Below are positions 1-6,919 of a stretch of 7,334 bases of DNA, one piece after another. Source of the DNA: an uncultured Pseudomonadota bacterium (GTDB taxonomy: Bacteria; Pseudomonadota; Gammaproteobacteria; Burkholderiales; Methylophilaceae). A program made the position numbers and the translations under genes. Position 1 is the first letter of the stretch, and every line of letters begins with the position of its first letter. A model generated the notes under the pieces. It did no database searches, was not told the DNA's origin, and saw nothing but the letters and a program-made list of their open reading frames with translations. Location of the stretch: the NCBI GenBank assembly GCA_903854305.1, contig CAINWC010000031.1, positions 1 to 7,334 of the forward strand, given 5' to 3'.

Positions 1-1046
1 ACCTCAGCAATTAGCGTCTCTGTAACATCGTCACTAACAAGCGTCAGTATCTGATAGCCAGTCGCTTCGTCTATCTGAGGTTGGCCTGCCGAAAAAGTCT
101 TATCCAGATGGAGAATACGCAATTTTCCCGATTGAATATCTTTATTCGCAATTATTTTGCCGCCTTCCTTGACGATAGCGGATGCCAAAGCATTATTACC
201 CGCTGATATGATCGCACCAACCGTGCTAGGCATGTCCAGCTTAGCTTGAACTTCAGATTTCACTTCCACATCCGATCTAATTTTTTTTGCAAGCTCCTTA
301 TTACCAGCGTTATGATTACTAGACATGTCGCTACGGGCTTCATTGCTAGCGATAACCTTAGCCTTCATTGGCTGAGCAAGCTCATCAAGCTTAGACTGAT
401 CTTTCAGCTTGGGAGATGTATCGACAATGCTACTGACGCCCTGATCAGCAACTGTTTCTGGCACACTGGCCATAATAGGTTTGTTGGCAGGAATAATCGC
501 TGATGACGGGGCCTCGTGTTTTTCTGTTGCTAGCCTAGCAACTCCTGCATTCTTGGCTGATTTATCCTGATGATGAGAATCCCCTAATGGATCTGCTGTC
601 GAAACGACTAAACTACTTGGGGCACTTGCAGGCTGAGTAGATTCAGCTAATATTCTAGAATTTTCATCCTTAGGTTTTTCATCTGCCCCACGCTCAGCGA
701 ATTTACCCTTAGCTTGATCAACGTCCCTTCGCTGGAGGCTATCAGTTGGCGCAGACGCGACTTGTATGGATTCACCTATAGGGACATCAGGATGCTCGCC
801 CCAAAATAGCACCACGACCAGCAACAGCGTAATAACACCACCCATACCAGCTAACGGCCATCGGGCAACATGCCGAAAATCTAGCGTTAAAACAAGCCAG
901 CAGCGCTGCAGCCAACTCGTTTTACGCTGATGAAGTGTTTTTGCAGCATAGTCCATCACCGCTTTACGCGTTGCACTATCTGGCGTTAACTCGCGATCAG
1001 GCGCATGTTGCAGCGCTTGTTGCAGGTGCTCGTCACGCAAACTCAT
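1..1046 (-). CDS. Putative anti-sigma factor, single-pass membrane protein (3' end cut by window)
   Basis: The reading frame is open from the ATG at 1046-1044 to base 1, giving 348 complete codons with no stop, so the C-terminus lies outside. Residues 1-60 are polar and would be cytoplasmic (start MSLRDEHLQQALQHAPDREL). Residues about 66-82 form one hydrophobic helix (MGGVITLLLVVVLFW). Residues about 90-300 are a long Ala/Ser/Lys/Asp-rich, probably disordered region. A more ordered part follows from about 303 (DIQSGKLRILHLDKTF, then DEATGYQIL). The ATG overlaps the sigma factor stop in an ATGA, so the two are probably translationally coupled. A membrane protein directly after an ECF sigma gene is usually its anti-sigma factor, and that role is inferred from position and topology. 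The zinc-binding HxxxCxxC motif of the common anti-sigma domain is absent. The specific protein family is not firmly recognised. Confidence 0.72.
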   Translation of the reverse strand, partial: MSLRDEHLQQALQHAPDRELTPDSATRKAVMDYAAKTLHQRKTSWLQRCWLVLTLDFRHVARWPLAGMGGVITLLLVVVLFWGEHPDVPIGESIQVASAPTDSLQRRDVDQAKGKFAERGADEKPKDENSRILAESTQPASAPSSLVVSTADPLGDSHHQDKSAKNAGVARLATEKHEAPSSAIIPANKPIMASVPETVADQGVSSIVDTSPKLKDQSKLDELAQPMKAKVIASNEARSDMSSNHNAGNKELAKKIRSDVEVKSEVQAKLDMPSTVGAIISAGNNALASAIVKEGGKIIANKDIQSGKLRILHLDKTFSAGQPQIDEATGYQILTLVSDDVTETLIAE

Positions 1047-1669
1047 GATGCATGATCCAATTCCGTTTGAAACAAAGGATGCAGATACGCACCCATGCAC
1101 GCTCGAAGCTTAGAAAGCGCATACCGTAACCGGCTTTTCACTGTTTCAAATTCCGCATTCAGCACTTGTGCTATTTCCTCTAGACTCAATCCGTCATCGT
1201 GTTGCAGTAAAAATGCAGCACGCTGCGCTACTGGTAAACCATCCAAACAGTGTAATAACTGTTTGCCCGCAGAGTGCCAGAAAGCCTTTTGCTCGGGCTG
1301 TTCTGCACTTGAGGCTGGCCACAGTTGCCAAGGCTCGACTCCGTCATCGTCCATCCAGCCTTCATCAACCGACACCTCTCGACCGCTCTTTCGCAGAATA
1401 TCCACTGCACGGTGGTGTGCCAGCGTAAAAAGCCACGTCTTGAAACTTGCGTCTTCTCGTGCTTGCCAAACGCTACGAGCATCCACCAAGCGCATCCAAG
1501 TATCTTGAAAAACCTCTTCGACCTGCACAGCGAGTCCAGACCCAAGCACACGTCGGATATAGCGATATAGCGGCTTTTCATGTCGCATATATAAAACACT
1601 GAAGGCTTTTCCATCACCAGCGCAGAATTTGCGCATCAATTCCTCGTCTGTAAAAAGTATTTCACTCAT
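1043..1669 (-). CDS. ECF-type RNA polymerase sigma factor (sigma-70 family)
   Basis: This 208-residue protein has only sigma regions 2 and 4, as is usual for the ECF group. Region 2 covers about residues 13-95: GDGKAFSVLYMRH, then EEVFQDTWMRLVDA (core RNA polymerase contact), then FKTWLFTLAHHRAVDILRK (-10 recognition). Region 4 covers about 138-190: LDGLPVAQRAAFLL followed by the helix-turn-helix LSLEEIAQVL...ETVKSRLRYALSKLR, which reads the -35 element. The linker at about 98-130 is acidic and rich in Trp and Pro. The ATG at 1669 is preferred because DEELM before the GD..AF motif is typical of the family, although no clear ribosome site precedes it. The ATG at residue 12 (1636) has GAGGA 4 bases upstream and is an alternative. 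The downstream gene overlaps by 4 bases. A promoter of ECF form lies just upstream and is closely matched by one in front of the divergent DUF2330 gene, suggesting autoregulation. Confidence 0.93.
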   Translation of the reverse strand: MSEILFTDEELMRKFCAGDGKAFSVLYMRHEKPLYRYIRRVLGSGLAVQVEEVFQDTWMRLVDARSVWQAREDASFKTWLFTLAHHRAVDILRKSGREVSVDEGWMDDDGVEPWQLWPASSAEQPEQKAFWHSAGKQLLHCLDGLPVAQRAAFLLQHDDGLSLEEIAQVLNAEFETVKSRLRYALSKLRACMGAYLHPLFQTELDHAS

Positions 1670-1690
1670 ACGGTAAGTGTGTCACTACCT

Positions 1691-1723
1691 AGTTAAACGG
1701 TCAATCCATCTAAACTGGGTTAA
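1691..1723 (-). promoter_or_regulatory. Predicted ECF promoter of the sigma/anti-sigma pair
   Basis: Read on the minus strand, TTAACCC (1723-1717) is followed by a 17-base spacer and CGTTTAACT (1699-1691). The AAC core in the -35 element and the CGT in the -10 element are typical of ECF promoters. The same elements with the same spacing occur on the plus strand at 1847-1879. Transcription would start only about 15-20 bases before the ATG at 1669, giving a short leader. Assignment to this particular sigma factor is inference from the match and the gene order. Confidence 0.6.
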
Positions 1724-1736
1724 AAAGATAAAAATA

Positions 1737-1851
1737 GTTAAGGACACCTCTATTAATTCAAGTTTCGCACCAATCTTGCTGCTTTAGCTGCTTAGATTGA
1801 TGGTGATGCCCTTTACGGGTAGAAACTTGAATTAATTGAGACACCCTTAAC
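1737..1851. mobile_element. MITE-like inverted-repeat element between the divergent promoters
   Basis: Arms at 1737-1766 and 1822-1851 match at 25 of 30 positions as an inverted repeat, including 15 consecutive bases (attaattcaagtttc) and outer gttaagg/ccttaac. If TTAA is the duplicated target (1738-1741 and 1847-1850), the element proper is 1742-1846, 105 bp, with ends GGACACCTCT and GGGTGTCTCA. It has no room for a transposase. The interior folds into two further hairpins: cacc-aatct (1768-1776) pairs with agatt-gat-ggtg (1794-1805, bulged gat) under a TTTA loop, and tgccc/gggta pairs at 1807-1821. The whole therefore closes as a compact three-way junction. A non-autonomous transposable element, possibly of an IS5-like family, is the leading reading. 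A structured RNA or an operator region remains possible. Confidence 0.65.
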
Positions 1852-1879
1852 CCCATTTTAAATGCCTAAACGTGTAACT
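1847..1879 (+). promoter_or_regulatory. Predicted ECF promoter of the DUF2330/RnfD-like operon
   Basis: TTAACCC (1847-1853), a 17-base spacer and CGTGTAACT (1871-1879) match the promoter-like sequence of the divergent sigma gene in 7 of 7 and 8 of 9 element positions, with identical spacing. The spacer matches at only 7 of 17 positions, so the conservation is concentrated in the two elements. The -35 element starts inside the right arm of the inverted-repeat element. A leader of about 30-35 bases would carry the ribosome site AGGAG at 1904-1908, 6 bases before the ATG at 1915. Confidence 0.6.
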
Positions 1880-1914
1880 CATGGTCATCCACTTTTTCAA
1901 CTTAGGAGTAAAAC

Positions 1915-3474
1915 ATGAGGCAACCGCGTTTCTTTTCAATCTTATTAACGACACTGGCAATTTCTATATTTCTCACCTCTACTAGTGCTCAAGCTTTTTG
2001 CGGCTTTTTTGCTGGCAAGGCCGATGCTTCGCTGTTCAATGAGGCCAGCCAAGTCATTCTAGTGCGTGATGGCAAACGCAGCGTGATTTCAATGCTGAAT
2101 GATTTTAAAGGACCACTTACTGATTTTGCATTGGTCGTACCCGTGCCGCAAGTGCTGGAAAAGGGTCAGGTACGCATAGGCGACAAGCACCTGTTTGATA
2201 GGTTGGATGCTTACTCAGCACCGCGACTGGCAGAATATTTTGATCCCGACCCATGTCCGGTTGGGCTGCGATATGATCGGTTACAGGAAAAAGATGAATT
2301 AATGAAAAATTCAGCACCCGCTTCTGTCGGTATGAAGAAAATAAAAAGTGACAAAGCCTTGGGCGTCACGGTGGAAGCCAGCTACACGGTTGGCGAATAC
2401 GACATCGTCATGCTGTCAGCCAAGCAATCTAATGGTTTAGAAACTTGGTTACGCAACAACGGCTACAAAATGCCGAAAGGCGCTGCTGCCGCGCTAAAGC
2501 CTTACGTGGCGCAGGATATGAAATTCTTCGTTGCCAAGGTCAATCTTAAAGAACAGGCCGCTACTGGCGTGCAATATCTGCGGCCATTGCAATTTGCCTT
2601 TGATAGCGAAAAATTCATGTTGCCGATTCGTTTAGGCATGATTAACGCCGACCCGAAGAAGCCGCAGGATTTGATTGCCTATGTGCTAACGAAAAATGGT
2701 CGCGTTGAGAGCGCTAATTACCGTACAGTAAAGCTGCCTGCCAATGAAAACCTGCCGCCTGCCATTAAGACGGATTTCAAAACTTTTTATAAAGCCATGT
2801 TCGACCATCAGGCTAGCGAAGAAGACCATCGTGTAGTGTTTACCGAATACTTTTGGGATATGGGTTGGTGCGACCCTTGCGCAGATGAGCCGCTTAACCG
2901 TGAAGAAATGTATCAGGCTGGCGTCTTCTGGCTGGATGGTGGCAATCTGGATCGAGCTAATAATAGTAACGGCGCACAGAATGCCTTGCTCACGCGCTTG
3001 CATGTCCGCTATACGCCGAAAACTTTTCCAGAAGACTTGATGTTTGTGCAAACCTCGGATCGCCAGAATTGGCAAACCCGCTACGTGGTGCAAAATCCCT
3101 TCGAAGGCACCGTGCAGCAATGCCGGGAGAAGGCGGCAGCCTATAGTTGCGAGGAATCCTGCCAGACAAGCGGCGGCGGACGCTGGCAAGATTTTACAAG
3201 AGGCCAATATGCGATAAGTTCATGCGTCCAAAGCTGCAAAGCTAGCAACAGTAACGCTGTTGAACAAGCACGTAGATACTATGAAATTGACCTGCCTCAG
3301 CGTCGCCAAAGTGAGTTGCAGACGCTCACACATTACACAGGCTGGAGTATGGAGGATGCACAGCGTTTTATAGGTGGCAAGGCCGGCTTATACAATACTC
3401 CGAACAATCAACCTAGTAACAAGTGGTGGGGAAAACTGTTTGGCAAAAACCAAAATAGTGTGAGCAAACCATGA
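1915..3474 (+). CDS. Exported cysteine-rich DUF2330 domain protein
   Basis: This 519-residue protein starts at ATG 1915 with AGGAG 6 bases upstream. Residues 1-27 are a Sec signal peptide (basic MRQPR, hydrophobic core, cleavage after SAQA), followed by FCGFFAGKAD. The conserved N-terminal part of DUF2330 is visible at about 28-125 (QVILVRDGKRSVISM, FALVVPVPQV, FDRLDAYSAPRLAEYFDPDPC), with further conserved parts at about 220-240 (LRPLQFAFDSEKFMLPIRLG) and 300-370 (CDPC at 319-322, then HVRYTPKTFPEDL). It has nine cysteines, at 29, 114, 319, 322, 403, 412, 416, 437 and 441. The last four form two Cx3C pairs. It is probably periplasmic and disulphide-bonded. The function of the family is unknown. 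The ATGA overlap with the RnfD-like membrane gene suggests that the two products act together in the envelope. Confidence 0.9.
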   Translation: MRQPRFFSILLTTLAISIFLTSTSAQAFCGFFAGKADASLFNEASQVILVRDGKRSVISMLNDFKGPLTDFALVVPVPQVLEKGQVRIGDKHLFDRLDAYSAPRLAEYFDPDPCPVGLRYDRLQEKDELMKNSAPASVGMKKIKSDKALGVTVEASYTVGEYDIVMLSAKQSNGLETWLRNNGYKMPKGAAAALKPYVAQDMKFFVAKVNLKEQAATGVQYLRPLQFAFDSEKFMLPIRLGMINADPKKPQDLIAYVLTKNGRVESANYRTVKLPANENLPPAIKTDFKTFYKAMFDHQASEEDHRVVFTEYFWDMGWCDPCADEPLNREEMYQAGVFWLDGGNLDRANNSNGAQNALLTRLHVRYTPKTFPEDLMFVQTSDRQNWQTRYVVQNPFEGTVQQCREKAAAYSCEESCQTSGGGRWQDFTRGQYAISSCVQSCKASNSNAVEQARRYYEIDLPQRRQSELQTLTHYTGWSMEDAQRFIGGKAGLYNTPNNQPSNKWWGKLFGKNQNSVSKP

Positions 3475-4367
3475 ATACCTTTAGCCTAAACCATACCGTT
3501 GCCTTCGCAAAGATGCCGCGCATCCCGAACTTTTTAAAACTACTGGATGCCCGCTACTTTCAACTGGTGTTTCTTATTAGTCTGTTGCTGTTCGGTGCGC
3601 TGGCGCGTGACTTTTCCCTGACGGGCTGGCAAGTGTTGTTTACACTTGCCAGTGCAGTAGGCACACAAGCACTTTGGCAGTTCGCACTTAAACTGCCCAA
3701 CCGCCACCGCTTACAAGGATATTTGAGTGCCTTAGTTACTACCTGCGGCATTTCCATACTAGTGAGATCGGATGTGACTTGGGTACACCCAGTGCTGGCG
3801 TGTTTAGCCATATCCAGCAAATTTGCATTTCGTTTTGGTCATGGAGAGTCTAGAGGTCACATTCTAAATCCAGCCAACTTTGCCGCGTTTAGTGCCATGA
3901 TGTTTATGCCTCACGCTTGGCTCTCGCCGGGCCAGTGGGGGCAAGAAACGCTGGCGGCAATGTGGATGTTAGCCCTAGGCGTAAGTGTCACAGGTAAAGT
4001 TAAACGCTGGGATGTGAGTTTGACTTTTTTAGCAGTTTGGCTAGGTTTGCTTGGTGCAAGATTACTATGGCTAGATTACGCGCCAGAATTGGCCGCAGCC
4101 ATGTGGATCCACCAAGCGCTGAACGGGGCCACCCTCCTGTTCGCCTTTTTCATGATCTCCGACCCCATGACTACTCCACAACATGCGGTCGCTCGCATGG
4201 CTTATGCGACGTGCGTCGCCGTCACCGCCTTTGTATGGCAGTATGCTTTATTCAAACCACAAGGACTGATTGTGGCGCTATTTGCTTGGAGTTTTACCGT
4301 GCCGCTGTGGAATTGGAACTTCCATGAAAAGCGGTTTATTTGGTATGGAGTAAGCCATTCGGGTTAG
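3471..4367 (+). CDS. Stand-alone NqrB/RnfD-like integral membrane protein
   Basis: This 298-residue protein has about nine or ten hydrophobic segments (near 30-46, 52-72, 82-98, 104-118, 135-148, 158-175, 183-200, 207-230, 243-260 and 264-280). RnfD-family marks are GHILNPANFAAF at 129-140 and HQALNGATLLFAFF...SDPMTTP at 214-235. In NqrB and RnfD, a Thr in an S/TGAT motif at this place carries FMN through a phosphoester bond. Here the motif reads NGAT with Thr221, so covalent flavin is possible but the Ser/Thr position is Asn. No other rnf or nqr genes and no ApbE flavin transferase are present, so this is not a normal Rnf complex locus. The SKF.FRFGHG...NPANF segment also recalls UnbU-type relatives of RnfD. 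Translation is coupled to the DUF2330 gene by ATGA. A role in electron transfer across the membrane for that partner is inference. Confidence 0.85.
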   Translation: MNTFSLNHTVAFAKMPRIPNFLKLLDARYFQLVFLISLLLFGALARDFSLTGWQVLFTLASAVGTQALWQFALKLPNRHRLQGYLSALVTTCGISILVRSDVTWVHPVLACLAISSKFAFRFGHGESRGHILNPANFAAFSAMMFMPHAWLSPGQWGQETLAAMWMLALGVSVTGKVKRWDVSLTFLAVWLGLLGARLLWLDYAPELAAAMWIHQALNGATLLFAFFMISDPMTTPQHAVARMAYATCVAVTAFVWQYALFKPQGLIVALFAWSFTVPLWNWNFHEKRFIWYGVSHSG

Positions 4368-4368
4368 C

Positions 4369-4394
4369 GGTGTGCAAACTATAATTTGCACACC
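4369..4394. terminator. Perfect 10-bp hairpin in the convergent gap (possible bidirectional terminator or repeat)
   Basis: ggtgtgcaaa (4369-4378) and tttgcacacc (4385-4394) pair perfectly around a 6-base loop, ctataa. It begins 2 bases after the stop of the RnfD-like gene and lies 35 bases beyond the hemB stop on the other strand, a suitable place to end both transcripts. There is no T-tract on either side, so strong intrinsic termination is uncertain. On the minus strand it reads GTAGGGTGTGCAAA...TTTGCACACC, which resembles a dispersed hairpin repeat seen near gene ends in many proteobacteria (recognition from memory, not checked). Confidence 0.5.
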
Positions 4395-4429
4395 CTACCT
4401 CGCTATATTCCATCTCGAGTGACCATTTG

Positions 4430-5425
<996 letters not shown>

Positions 5426-5481
5426 TTATTTCCTTAATTCAAAATCTTATCGAGGGGCCACTAAAATCTAAGCAAAACAAC

Positions 5482-6270
5482 CTAAGCAAAAACCCTAGCT
5501 AATTCAGCACCGGGATCTGGCTGCCGCATAAACGCTTCGCCCACTAAGAACGCTTGCACATCGTTGTCGCGCATTAGCTTTACATCTTCTGGCGTGAATA
5601 TGCCAGATTCAGTGATGACAAAACGGTCTTCCGGCAACACCTTCAACAAGTCTAATGTTGTTTGTAACGACACTTCAAAAGTCCGCAGATTGCGGTTATT
5701 AATGCCGATTAATGGCGTATCTAACTGCAAGGCTAACTCCAGTTCATCAGCATCATGCACTTCTACCAGTACTGCCATGCCTAACTCGTTAGCCAATAAC
5801 TCTAAGGCCTGCATTTGCTTGAGTTCAAGCGCAGCTACAATCAACAAAACACAATCGGCACCCATCGCACGCGCTTCAAATATTTGGTACGGGTCGATCA
5901 TAAAATCTTTACGCAACACCGGCAGCTTACAAGCTGCACGGGCTTGCTTCAAATACTCTGCTGAGCCTTGAAAATATTCAACGTCAGTGAGTACTGACAA
6001 ACACGCTGCACCGCCTTTTTCATAGCTTTTGGCAATTTGTGCAGGGTTAAAATCTTCACGAATAATGCCTTTTGACGGGCTGGCTTTTTTAATTTCAGCA
6101 ATCACCGCAGGCTTATTTGCAATCACTTTTTTGTAGATGCTGCCGACAAAATCACGCGGTTCTGGTTGTGCTTCTGCTAATGCTTGCAGTTGATCCAAAC
6201 TCACTGCAGCTTTGCTGGCGGCAACTTCTATTTCTTTAGTGGCTAATATTTTCTTTAAGATGTCTGACAT
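5482..6270 (-). CDS. trpC: Indole-3-glycerol phosphate synthase
   Basis: This enzyme closes the ring of 1-(2-carboxyphenylamino)-1-deoxyribulose 5-phosphate to indole-3-glycerol phosphate in tryptophan synthesis. It is a single-domain (beta/alpha)8 protein of 262 residues, not fused to TrpF as in enterobacteria. Catalytic positions known from the family are all visible: Glu59 and Lys61 in [12 protein letters not shown], Lys121 in VLRKDFMID, Glu170 in LVEVHD, Asn191 in GINNRNL, and Glu221-Ser222 in ITESGI. Phosphate-binding glycines near the C-terminus appear in FLVGEAFM. The ATG at 6270 has only a weak AGG about 12 bases upstream. The 191-base gap before it holds the palindromic repeat and an AT-rich TATAAA (6336-6331 on the minus strand) that could serve as a -10 element, but no good -35 was found. 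No Trp-rich leader peptide was seen. Confidence 0.97.
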   Translation of the reverse strand: MSDILKKILATKEIEVAASKAAVSLDQLQALAEAQPEPRDFVGSIYKKVIANKPAVIAEIKKASPSKGIIREDFNPAQIAKSYEKGGAACLSVLTDVEYFQGSAEYLKQARAACKLPVLRKDFMIDPYQIFEARAMGADCVLLIVAALELKQMQALELLANELGMAVLVEVHDADELELALQLDTPLIGINNRNLRTFEVSLQTTLDLLKVLPEDRFVITESGIFTPEDVKLMRDNDVQAFLVGEAFMRQPDPGAELARVFA

Positions 6271-6340
6271 TGTTTTATTTAACCTAGTTTAATTTTGATT
6301 CATTGTGTAGCTGTTTGCCAACTACATTTTATAAAACCTC

Positions 6341-6465
6341 TTAAAAATTTAAGTTTCTAAGCAAAGCAAGGCGCAGTCAAAAAATTTCGACGACGCATAT
6401 GTAGAATATGTGAGGAGTAATTTTTTGATTGCAACGCCGCATTGCGACGAAAATTAAATTTTTAA
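6341..6465. repeat. 125-bp imperfect palindrome, probable dispersed intergenic repeat
   Basis: The left arm 6341-6386 and right arm 6419-6465 are inverted copies with one length difference. Their outer 12 bases (ttaaaaatttaa) and inner 10 bases (tcaaaaaatt / aattttttga) match exactly, and gcaa, gc and ggcg blocks match between them. The 32-base centre contains catat...atatg, which could pair again at the tip. The right end overlaps the last bases of the DUF3465 gene and includes its TAA stop at 6464-6462. The form (gcaaggcg ... gcaacgccgc arms around a variable centre) resembles repeats found many times between genes in Methylophilaceae and related genomes, but this is from memory. In the trp transcript it would form a large hairpin between two cistrons. 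Confidence 0.65.
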
Positions 6466-6917
6466 TCGTAAGTTTTGCCGCTGAGTTTAATCCAGCCACC
6501 ATAATGCCTGCCCTGCGGGTCACGGTGCGTCCAATGCACGATACCGCCCTTAGGGTTGTAAATGTATTCGCCTCTAAATGCTACTGAATCGCCAACTTTG
6601 ATGTTTTCTACGCGCGCGGCTAAATCAATGTTGTGGGCAAACAAAAGTGTTTGCCCTGTAGCCACTTTGACTAAAAATCGTTGGTGACGCGAACCATTGC
6701 TATCGTCGGCTAACACCTTGACCACCACACCACTATCTTCAACCTGTACTTGGCTGATTTTTTTAGCGTATAAATCAGCAACACCAGCTAAGGTTGGCTG
6801 ATCAGCAGATTGACTAAGGGATTGATTGCTTTGGCTTTCGGCCGAAGTTGATGGCGGCTCAGCTTGAAAACATGCCGCTAATAGTAAACACCATAACAAT
6901 AAAAGTGGTTTACTCAA
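6462..6917 (-). CDS. DUF3465 domain lipoprotein
   Basis: This 151-residue protein starts at TTG (6917-6915), 2 bases after the trpD stop. No ATG in this frame would keep the signal, so the TTG start is favoured. MSKP is followed by a Leu-rich core and the lipobox LLAAC, predicting lipidation at Cys16 and attachment to a membrane. Residues about 17-42 are a Ser/Gln-rich linker. The DUF3465 domain covers about 45-151, with SRHQRF (76-81), HNIDL (95-99), VGD (108-110), GEY (116-118) and the signature HWTHRDPQGRHYGGWI (128-143). The family function is not known and no catalytic site can be named. It sits between trpD and trpC, probably translated by coupling to trpD because no strong ribosome site precedes it. 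A role in tryptophan synthesis is not suggested by its sequence. Confidence 0.85.
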   Translation of the reverse strand: MSKPLLLLWCLLLAACFQAEPPSTSAESQSNQSLSQSADQPTLAGVADLYAKKISQVQVEDSGVVVKVLADDSNGSRHQRFLVKVATGQTLLFAHNIDLAARVENIKVGDSVAFRGEYIYNPKGGIVHWTHRDPQGRHYGGWIKLSGKTYD

Positions 6918-6919
6918 TA

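Noticed and set aside
246..503. Plus-strand open frame of 85 codons opposite the anti-sigma-like gene
   Set aside because: It lies wholly inside a long minus-strand gene with a clear start, coupling and domain layout. The product has no recognisable domain and no ribosome site was seen.
1095..1508. Plus-strand open frame of 137 codons, and other frames at 1168-1428, 1325-1570 and 1228-1617
   Set aside because: All are shadows of the sigma factor gene, which has both sigma regions intact. Their Ser/Arg/Cys-rich products look like antisense translation.
1737..1851. Integron attC recombination site, suggested by gttaagg and ccttaac at the ends of an imperfect palindrome
   Set aside because: The core sites of attC run in the opposite orientation (RYYYAAC on the left, GTTRRRY on the right), and there is no cassette array or integrase.
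2686..3207. Minus-strand open frame of 173 codons opposite the DUF2330 gene
   Set aside because: It is antisense to a strongly coding exported protein, has no domain and no promoter, and other short frames nearby behave the same way.
5468..5495. Two near-adjacent copies of ctaagcaaaa around the trpC stop codon
   Set aside because: It is a 14-base duplication with 3 mismatches in AT-rich sequence, too short and imperfect to call a functional repeat.
5564..5971. Plus-strand open frame of 135 codons opposite trpC
   Set aside because: The product is Ser/Asn/Ala-rich shadow translation of a conserved enzyme on the other strand.
6306..6326. Small hairpin tgtagctg/caactaca followed by tttt, resembling a plus-strand terminator
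   Set aside because: It has one mismatch in 8 pairs and no plus-strand gene ends there. On the minus strand it lies in the trpC leader without a T-run.
6271..6461. Tryptophan leader peptide and attenuator before trpC
   Set aside because: No short reading frame with tandem Trp codons was found in the gap. The strong structure present is explained by the palindromic repeat.
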